A stretch of DNA of 24,202 nt. It comes from an uncultured Lachnospiraceae bacterium. GTDB taxonomy: Bacteria > Bacillota > Clostridia > Lachnospirales > Lachnospiraceae. Of this stretch, positions 1 to 6,233 are shown piece after piece. The stretch covers positions 1 through 24,202 of the forward strand of contig CAJUTD010000033.1 of NCBI GenBank assembly GCA_910589635.1. The letters are read 5' to 3'. A model generated the notes under the pieces. It did not search any database and had not been told where the DNA came from. It saw only the letters and a list, made by a program, of their open reading frames with translations. The position numbers and the translations under genes were made by a program. How positions within the stretch are numbered: the stretch's first letter is position 1; the number at the start of each line of letters is the position of its first letter.

Positions 1-615
1 TATCTCTCCGCCCGGTTCCTCTGACATCGTATCCACATAATCCTCGCTCGTGAAATTCCCTTCATCCACAGAAGAAAGAGTATCCAAAGGTTCCTCTTCT
101 TGTGGCTCTTCTTCTCCCATCTCCGAAAGCATATCGAGTAATTCCTGATTGACTTCTTCGGGATTGTAATCAGACTCAGCTTTTCCATCTAAAGTATTTA
201 CTTCAAAGTCAGACTCCACTTCTGGTTCCGAGACAGAATCCGTATACCCTGCCCCAACATCATTTAAGCCAAAATCATCATCATCATAATTCTTTAAAGA
301 CTCCTCAATCGACAAGTCCTTTCCATCATCCAGGCCATCGACACTATCCAGATCATCCAGCGTGCCATTTTTAATATTGCTAACAATGTTATCAATATCA
401 TCCAGATCAAAGTCCAAATCATCCCCGCTCCCGGAATCAGATTTGTCCTTGGATACAGATTTGCTCTTCTCAAACGCTTTCAGAAAATCATCTTCGTCGT
501 CATCGGAAACTGAACTCCCAAAATGGCTGAAAAAATCATCCTCATCTTTTGTTACCTCTGATTCGCCTTCCACTCCCCGCAACAATTTGTCCAGGTAATC
601 TTCTCTCTCGTTCAA
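1..615 (-). CDS. Acidic protein of unknown function, N-terminal part (gene runs off the left edge)
   Basis: An open frame reads from a TTG codon at 615-613 to the window edge without a stop, 205 codons, so the C-terminus is missing. The TTG is chosen because a strong ribosome site (GGAGGTGG, within 621-630) lies a few bases upstream; no ATG in frame is as well placed. The protein begins L(M)NEREDYLDKLL and is extremely rich in Asp, Glu and Ser, with runs such as SDDDEDDF and DFDLDDIDNI, few aromatic residues, and no signal peptide or membrane segment in the visible part. The composition suggests a disordered cytoplasmic region. I do not recognise the family and assign no function. The coding call is supported by the length of the frame, the ribosome site and the upstream promoter; the start codon is less sure. 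Confidence 0.7.
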   Translation of the reverse strand, partial: MNEREDYLDKLLRGVEGESEVTKDEDDFFSHFGSSVSDDDEDDFLKAFEKSKSVSKDKSDSGSGDDLDFDLDDIDNIVSNIKNGTLDDLDSVDGLDDGKDLSIEESLKNYDDDDFGLNDVGAGYTDSVSEPEVESDFEVNTLDGKAESDYNPEEVNQELLDMLSEMGEEEPQEEEPLDTLSSVDEGNFTSEDYVDTMSEEPGGEI

Positions 616-654
616 AGATTCCACCTCCGGTGCTTTTTCTCATAATGTACCTTT

Positions 655-683
655 ATCATAACACACTGTTTCTCAATACACAA
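655..683 (-). promoter_or_regulatory. Probable SigA promoter of the acidic-protein gene
   Basis: On the minus strand, TTGTGT (678-683) and TATGAT (655-660) are 17 bp apart. The predicted transcription start is about 35 bases before the TTG start codon. The -35 box is only a moderate match. Confidence 0.45.
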
Positions 684-752
684 GTGCAATACCATGCTCG
701 GTTAAACTCTGTGTAAAGTTATGCTCACGCTATTGTAATAGACTGCCATAGC

Positions 753-2117
753 TTAATTTTTAAAGCTGTGTACCGGCGCCGGAATTCTTCCTTTACGGCT
801 GATAAAGGCCTCACATCCGTACTTGTTGACCGGCATAACTGGTGCATGGCCCAGCAATCCGCCAAATTCTACCGTCTCCCCAATCCCTTTACCAATAACT
901 GGAATCAGGCGCACAGCCGTTGTCTTCTGGTTAATCATGCCAATCGCCATCTCATCCGCAATAATGCCGGAAATTGTTGACGGAAGCACATCCCCCGGAA
1001 TGGCAATCATATCAAGCCCCACAGAGCAGACACAGGTCATGGCCTCTAATTTTTCTAACGTCAGCGCGCCTGCCTCCACGGCATTAATCATACCTTGATC
1101 CTCACTCACCGGAATAAACGCTCCACTTAGTCCTCCAACATAAGAGGACGCCATAATCCCACCTTTTTTGACCTGATCATTTAACAGTGCAAGCGCCGCC
1201 GTAGTACCCGGCGCACCGGCATATTCCAAACCGATCTCCTCTAAAATCTCCGCCACAGAATCGCCGATTGCAGGGGTCGGCGCCAGCGAGAGGTCAATAA
1301 TGCCAAATGGAATTCCCATTCTTCGGCTCGCCTCCTGAGCGACCAGCTGCCCGACACGCGTAATCTTAAACGCCGTCTTCTTAATGGTCTCACACAGAAC
1401 TTCAAAATCTGCTCCCCGTACCTGCTCCAACGCTTTTTTCACCACGCCGGGGCCAGAGACTCCGACATTGATAATAGCGTCCGCCTCCGTCACACCGTGA
1501 AAAGCTCCCGCCATAAATGGGTTATCGTCCGGCGCGTTACAGAATACGACCAGTTTTGCGCAGCCCAGAGAATCGTTCTCCTTGGTATACTCGGCTGTTT
1601 TTAAGATAATCTCACCCATCAGCTTCACGGCGTCCATGTCAATTCCTGTCTTAGTAGACCCCACATTGACGGAACTGCACACACGTTCTGTCTCCGCTAA
1701 CGCCTGTGGAATGGAACAAATCAAGTTCCTGTCTCCCGTGGTCATTCCCTTCGACACCAGCGCAGAATATCCGCCGATGAAATTCACACCTACCGTTTTG
1801 GCCGCTTTATCTAAAGTTCGCGCTATCGACACGAAATCCTCAGGCGTCTTACATGCTGCCTGCCCAACCAGAGCGATCGGCGTCACGGAAATCCGCTTAT
1901 TAACAATAGGGATACAATACCCCCGCTCAATCTCCTCACCCGTCTCCACGAGCTTCTGTGCCACTGTCGTAATCTTATGGTAAATATTATCGTTTAATTT
2001 CTGCAAATCTGAATCAATACAGTCTAACAGACTAATGCCCAGCGTAATTGTGCGCACATCCAGATTTTCCTGCTCAATCATTTTGTTGGTTTCATTTACT
2101 TCCCAGATATTTATCAT
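753..2117 (-). CDS. UPF0210 / DUF711 (PFL-like) family protein
   Basis: A 454-residue cytoplasmic protein of the UPF0210 (DUF711) family, recognised from its N-terminus (INIWEVNETNKMI, then DVRTITLGISLLDC) and the glycine-rich C-terminal half (GAPGTTAALALLNDQVKKGG, GLSGAFIPVSEDQGM). Full family length is about 450 residues. Known structures of the family resemble the pyruvate formate-lyase/class III reductase barrel, but no reaction is established. The ATG at 2117 is preferred over an in-frame GTG at 2120 because the AGGAG ribosome site (2125-2129), which overlaps the stop codon of the upstream gene, is 7 bases from the ATG and only 4 from the GTG. It is translationally close-coupled to the ACT-domain gene at 2129, a pairing conserved across many Firmicutes, so the ACT protein is probably its regulatory partner. 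No clear terminator follows the stop codon. Confidence 0.93.
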   Translation of the reverse strand: MINIWEVNETNKMIEQENLDVRTITLGISLLDCIDSDLQKLNDNIYHKITTVAQKLVETGEEIERGYCIPIVNKRISVTPIALVGQAACKTPEDFVSIARTLDKAAKTVGVNFIGGYSALVSKGMTTGDRNLICSIPQALAETERVCSSVNVGSTKTGIDMDAVKLMGEIILKTAEYTKENDSLGCAKLVVFCNAPDDNPFMAGAFHGVTEADAIINVGVSGPGVVKKALEQVRGADFEVLCETIKKTAFKITRVGQLVAQEASRRMGIPFGIIDLSLAPTPAIGDSVAEILEEIGLEYAGAPGTTAALALLNDQVKKGGIMASSYVGGLSGAFIPVSEDQGMINAVEAGALTLEKLEAMTCVCSVGLDMIAIPGDVLPSTISGIIADEMAIGMINQKTTAVRLIPVIGKGIGETVEFGGLLGHAPVMPVNKYGCEAFISRKGRIPAPVHSFKN

Positions 2118-2128
2118 CACACCGCTCC

Positions 2129-2413
2129 TTAAATCCTGTGCATTTTCTTAAAAATTTCTTCCCGCTGGCACTTGATATTGACACCGATTTCCTCACCTAA
2201 CAGTTCTAAATCCTTGGCGCACTGGTCAAAGGGTTTATCTGCGTCCTTCATATCGGCAATCATCATCATATTAAAAAAATCCTGCACGATTGTCTGGCTG
2301 ATATCAAGCACATTGATCTGATGTTCTGAAAGGTAGGTACATACCTTAGCGATAATTCCCACCGTATCTTTCCCAACCACTGTAATGATTGTCCTGTCTG
2401 TATTTCTTTCCAT
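2129..2413 (-). CDS. ACT domain-containing protein (UPF0237 family)
   Basis: A 94-residue protein that is a single ACT domain: TIITVVGKDTVGIIAKVCTY at the start, followed by the typical LDISQTIVQDFFNMMMIADM strand-helix pattern. ACT domains bind small ligands, often amino acids, and this UPF0237 type is usually encoded directly upstream of a UPF0210 gene, as here. Its ligand is not known. The start is set at the ATG at 2413 because GGAGG lies 8 bases upstream; a TTG five codons earlier overlaps that ribosome site and cannot be the start. The gene precedes the UPF0210 gene, its stop codon overlapping that gene's ribosome site, so the two are surely cotranscribed from the promoter at 2457-2486. 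Confidence 0.92.
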   Translation of the reverse strand: MERNTDRTIITVVGKDTVGIIAKVCTYLSEHQINVLDISQTIVQDFFNMMMIADMKDADKPFDQCAKDLELLGEEIGVNIKCQREEIFKKMHRI

Positions 2414-2456
2414 TAATTTTACCTCCAAATGACGCCTTGTCGCGCCTTATTTCCAA

Positions 2457-2486
2457 ATCATAAAATGTCTTTGCCCTGCCTGCCAA
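2457..2486 (-). promoter_or_regulatory. SigA-type promoter for ACT/UPF0210 genes
   Basis: Minus strand TTGGCA (2481-2486) and TATGAT (2457-2462) are separated by 18 bp. The predicted start is about 37 bases upstream of the ATG at 2413. It lies in the 124-base gap after the WalJ-like gene, which shows no convincing terminator. Confidence 0.6.
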
Positions 2487-2537
2487 CTTTCCTAGAAATA
2501 GTTCCTACCGTCTGTCTCGTGCTATCCGCAAAAGCAA

Positions 2538-3335
2538 TCAGAACTCAATGAGTTCCGAGACTTCCTCACGCTTCGCTACACAAATAGGAAAATCCCCTGC
2601 ACGGTAAGGGCTGTCGGCCATGTCAATTTCCAATCGTACTGTTTCATAGGCAAGCCTTTCATAATTATTTTCTTTGCTTAAGTGCCCGAGAATTGCCATT
2701 TTAAATCCATCATGAAGCACTTCACTCAAAAGCCTCCCTGAAAGTTCATTGGATAAATGCCCCTTATCCCCAAGAATCCGCTGTTTCAGATAATAAGGAT
2801 ATGTCCCAACCTGAAGCATATGTACGTCATGGTTCGCCTCTAAAAGAAGCACATCCAGATTTTGCAGCTTTTCTACAATATAACCGTCATATCTGCCAAG
2901 ATCTGTCATCACTCCCAAAGATTTCCGGCCCTGCCTCAGTACGAAAGCCGTGGGTTGGGCGGCATCATGGGAAATGGCAATCGGCATGACCGTGATATCC
3001 CCAATCGTAAACTCCTTATCCGGCCGAATCTCTCGGAACAGTTCTGAGGGAATTTCACCAACGCTTTTACATTTCAAGATAGCTTCCCGCGTGCCTTTTG
3101 TCGCATAAATGGGAATTCCATACCGCCTGGAGACAACGCCGAGGCCACTGATATGGTCCGAATGCTCATGGGTAATAAGAATTCCCGCCATATCTCGAAA
3201 ATCACAGCCTATCTCTCCAAGCCCTTGTTCCATCCGTTTCCCACTAATCCCCGCATCTATCATCAAATTCGTATTATCGGAAGCAGCGAAAATACAATTC
3301 CCGCTGCTCCCGCTTGCAATGCTGCACATTCTCAT
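2538..3335 (-). CDS. MBL-fold metallo-hydrolase, WalJ/YycJ-like
   Basis: A 265-residue metallo-beta-lactamase-fold protein. The metal-binding signature THEHSDH lies at residues 55-61 (His56, His58, Asp60, His61), with further fold motifs SHDAAQP and GHLSKENN. The opening CSIASGSSGNC is characteristic of the WalJ (YycJ) group. That group consists of cytoplasmic predicted phosphodiesterases or 5' exonucleases which in some Firmicutes sit beside the WalKR two-component genes; here the neighbour is the coaE/FtsA-like gene, whose stop codon is three bases upstream. No walKR genes lie in the window. The start at 3335 is favoured by GGAGG 11 bases upstream and by AGGA still closer; an in-frame ATG two codons later is a possible alternative. 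DNA repair or cell-wall coordination have been proposed for the family; the sequence does not decide. Confidence 0.92.
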   Translation of the reverse strand: MRMCSIASGSSGNCIFAASDNTNLMIDAGISGKRMEQGLGEIGCDFRDMAGILITHEHSDHISGLGVVSRRYGIPIYATKGTREAILKCKSVGEIPSELFREIRPDKEFTIGDITVMPIAISHDAAQPTAFVLRQGRKSLGVMTDLGRYDGYIVEKLQNLDVLLLEANHDVHMLQVGTYPYYLKQRILGDKGHLSNELSGRLLSEVLHDGFKMAILGHLSKENNYERLAYETVRLEIDMADSPYRAGDFPICVAKREEVSELIEF

Positions 3336-3338
3336 GTC

Positions 3339-6215
3339 CTATGATTCCTCCCAGTAAATCTCAAGGACATCGCCTTCTTTGAGCTCTGCCGTATAGGAGG
3401 GGGACTCTCCATTCAAGAGGGTGACAATGTTTCTTCCATTGCCGGCCTGCATATCAAAACCAATCACATCAAATACATCTACAAACACATACGTTTTCTT
3501 GCCGCTCAATGTTACCGGCATTTTATTAACTACAATATGCATATCCATGCCCGCCAGCTTTTTGGCTGCACGTTTGGCAGCGCGCTGCTCCGCCCGCTCA
3601 ATAATGGTCGGTTTTATATCTTTCTCTGCTGCTTTCTGTTCCTCCATAAATTTTTCTTCCAGTTCTTTTTGGCTCAATTCACGCTCCGGCTCCTCATACG
3701 TCCTGTCCACATTACGGATAGCGTCTATTTTCTTCTGTAATTCAGATTTCTCTTTTTTGACGCTTCCGGTATCTTCCGACTTACCCTCTAACGCTGCCGC
3801 CTCTTTCTTTTTATCATCATTGTCAATTTCAGACTGCGGCGTACGGAATGCCTGCACAGTCCATTCAATAGAAAAATTCTCATAAACCAGCGTATCAGGA
3901 TCTGCCGGCTTATTATTCACCAGAATTTCTTTGTCCATGTCAATTTCTACATCCATGAACTCTATAATCTGCGATACGGTATAATACCCCCGCATCTCTA
4001 CGCGGTCGCCCTCCTTAATCTCGTAATCGGGCATCTCAATAATTCCATTGACCTCCGCAAACCGTGGGCAGGAGACCAGACGCCCATTAACCTCAATGTT
4101 GAGCATAGCTCTGCCGTATTCCTCTAAATCTCCCAGACGGCAGACAGCGTCATTGCCCTGCGTAGAAGGTTCAATCGTGATATCGCTGTTAGGCTCTAAC
4201 GGCGAGTTAATGTTTGCCAGATGTCCATTTACACGCACAACCGCAGACTCTCCTACTTCGCCGCGGGCAATCCGTTTCCTGCCATTAACTGTGAAATTAA
4301 TTTCTTTGCCCCGCCGCGGGAAAAGCTGTTCGTTCGGGAAACCGGCCTGCAATGCCGCATCCACAATTGTCAGCTTATCATTATCATAAAGCTTCATCCG
4401 CTCCCCGTTAAAATGAACAAAAATAAAGTTATTCTTCTGATCGTAAAAATTGAGACAGATTCCGATTGGCGTTACCAGCAAGGGATCTTTCTTGATCTCC
4501 TTCTGCTCAAAATGAATCTCTTGCAGCACTTCCTCACCGCGCAGCGCCACACGCTCCTGGGGCAGCCCCAATTCAAATGAAAGGTGATCTATAAAGCCAT
4601 GGATTTTTCCGCCTCCACCGACTACAAACGTCGCGCTGACAGTCTCTCCGCCGTTGAGCTCCTTAATCTTCGCTGCAATACTCTCTGCCAAATCATCCAC
4701 CAGCGGCTTGAGTAATTGCCACACTTCCTCAGCGGTAACTGTGTGCTTAATCATCATAATATCTTGATACTCAATTTCTTCTTCCACACCTGATTGCAGT
4801 TTGATATGTTCTGCCGTCTTAAAGTCCACCAGATAATGCTGCACCAAAAGCTCAGTCAACTCGTCTCCTGCGCTTGGAATCATGCCGTAAGCAATGATGC
4901 TGCCGTCTCTTGTCACTGAAATATCGCTCGTGCCCGCTCCGATATCCACCAATGCAATGTTGAGCATACGGAACGCCTCTGGTATTGCCACATTGATGGC
5001 GGCAATCGGCTCCAAAGTCATATTGGCAACCCGCAGACCTGCCAAGCCTACTGCGGAATACAGACCGTCCACAACATCCTCCGGCAGGAATGTTACAATG
5101 ATTTCCTCACTGATTTCCTCTGCCTTATGGTTCTCCAGGTTAGAAAATATATCTCCGTTCAGATAATACTTCACCACAGAATACCCTACGCAGTAAAACT
5201 TAAATTTCGTATCATTATTCTCATTTAAAATCTGCTGTGCTTTCTCAATTCCCAACAAATCAAGGGTATGCACATCCTCTCTGCTGACAACAGATTCCTC
5301 TGCAAATTCAAAACTCACGGTGGTCGTCACGGTCTTTAATACTCGTCCCGCCGCCGCAATACATACGTCGTTGAGTTCCACTTGTAATTGTGATTCCAAT
5401 TCTTTTTTCACGGCATTGATTGTCCGCCCCACGCGCCCAATATCATGTATCTGTCCATCCAGCATAGAACGTGTTTCATGTTCCTTGATATATTGAGCCA
5501 TTACAAAAAATTCTTCTTCCTGGCGATATCCAACCGTACCCACAACATTGCGTGTTCCAATATCCAGCCCAAATACCAGCGGAATTCCTTCTATTTGCTG
5601 CTCTTCCATCTGTCCCATTTCTCCTTTATTTTTAATTACCTGCGCAACCTGATAAAAGGCTTCCTCTTTCGTCCCATTATTGTCTATCACAACCTGGCAA
5701 TGTGCCCGGTATTCTTCTTCCGGCATTTGGCTTTCAAAAATCTGCTCTATTTTGGCCGGAGAATACCCGCGGGAATCTAAAAGACGCTGTCTTCTGACTT
5801 CCTCCGTGGCATAAATGTACCATATTTCATCACAAATTTTATCGTAATGGTCTTCTATCAGCAATGCGGCTTCTATGATGACGTAATCAAGAATACGCAT
5901 CTGCCGCTGCTCCTCAATTCTTTCTTGAATGTAAGCTTTGACGGCTGGATGAACCACCTGGTTCACCTGCTGACGCAGCTTTGGTGACTCAAATAACTTT
6001 TCCGCCAATGTTGAACGGTTGATTGTCTCGTCATCATTATAAATTTCCACCGGAAGGAATTTTATCAGCTTGTCATAACATTCTGTCCCCGGCTTCATCA
6101 GCATCTCGGCAATGCGGTCCGCCTCCAGATTCCTTACTTTATAATTTCCCTTCAAATACTCCAGGATGACGGATTTGCCTGCTCCCACTCCGCCGGTGAT
6201 TCCTATTACCTGCAT
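3339..6215 (-). CDS. coaE: Dephospho-CoA kinase fused in frame to an FtsA-like cell-division/PilM-type ATPase
   Basis: One uninterrupted 958-codon frame. Residues 1-198 are a complete dephospho-CoA kinase, the last step of coenzyme A synthesis (ATP-dependent phosphorylation of dephospho-CoA): P-loop GGVGAGKS (8-15), EADRIAEML, VVHPAV and YATEEVRRQRLLDSRG. Residues 203-958 are an actin-fold FtsA-like protein: FGLDIGTRN (215-223), VDIGAGTSD (423-431) and VVGGGGKIHGF (531-541) are its phosphate and adenosine motifs. A long C-terminal extension holds several VNG-containing beta-rich modules, a charged Lys/Glu-rich linker near 800-885 and a terminal module ending EGDVLEIYW. In related bacteria these are normally two adjacent genes. 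An AAAGGAG site (5621-5627) remains inside the frame, 11 bases before the ATG of residue 203 (5609), so a separate 756-residue FtsA-like protein may also be made. The gene follows polA by 18 bases and has AGGAG 8 bases before its own start. Confidence 0.9.
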   Translation of the reverse strand: MQVIGITGGVGAGKSVILEYLKGNYKVRNLEADRIAEMLMKPGTECYDKLIKFLPVEIYNDDETINRSTLAEKLFESPKLRQQVNQVVHPAVKAYIQERIEEQRQMRILDYVIIEAALLIEDHYDKICDEIWYIYATEEVRRQRLLDSRGYSPAKIEQIFESQMPEEEYRAHCQVVIDNNGTKEEAFYQVAQVIKNKGEMGQMEEQQIEGIPLVFGLDIGTRNVVGTVGYRQEEEFFVMAQYIKEHETRSMLDGQIHDIGRVGRTINAVKKELESQLQVELNDVCIAAAGRVLKTVTTTVSFEFAEESVVSREDVHTLDLLGIEKAQQILNENNDTKFKFYCVGYSVVKYYLNGDIFSNLENHKAEEISEEIIVTFLPEDVVDGLYSAVGLAGLRVANMTLEPIAAINVAIPEAFRMLNIALVDIGAGTSDISVTRDGSIIAYGMIPSAGDELTELLVQHYLVDFKTAEHIKLQSGVEEEIEYQDIMMIKHTVTAEEVWQLLKPLVDDLAESIAAKIKELNGGETVSATFVVGGGGKIHGFIDHLSFELGLPQERVALRGEEVLQEIHFEQKEIKKDPLLVTPIGICLNFYDQKNNFIFVHFNGERMKLYDNDKLTIVDAALQAGFPNEQLFPRRGKEINFTVNGRKRIARGEVGESAVVRVNGHLANINSPLEPNSDITIEPSTQGNDAVCRLGDLEEYGRAMLNIEVNGRLVSCPRFAEVNGIIEMPDYEIKEGDRVEMRGYYTVSQIIEFMDVEIDMDKEILVNNKPADPDTLVYENFSIEWTVQAFRTPQSEIDNDDKKKEAAALEGKSEDTGSVKKEKSELQKKIDAIRNVDRTYEEPERELSQKELEEKFMEEQKAAEKDIKPTIIERAEQRAAKRAAKKLAGMDMHIVVNKMPVTLSGKKTYVFVDVFDVIGFDMQAGNGRNIVTLLNGESPSYTAELKEGDVLEIYWEES
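5607..5627 (-). promoter_or_regulatory. Internal ribosome site and candidate start of the FtsA-like protein
   Basis: AAAGGAG at 5621-5627 is followed by ATG at 5618 (2 bases away, too close) and ATG at 5609 (11 bases away). The second ATG falls exactly where homologous stand-alone FtsA-like proteins would begin (MEEQQIEGIPLVFGLDIG). This looks like the retained initiation region of a formerly separate gene. Confidence 0.5.
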
Positions 6216-6233
6216 AATCTCAGCTCCTCTTCT

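Noticed and set aside
3421..3885. Plus-strand open frame of 154 codons in the coaE/FtsA-like gene
   Set aside because: It is the complement of the Lys/Glu-rich linker and C-terminal module, with no ribosome site or recognised motif.
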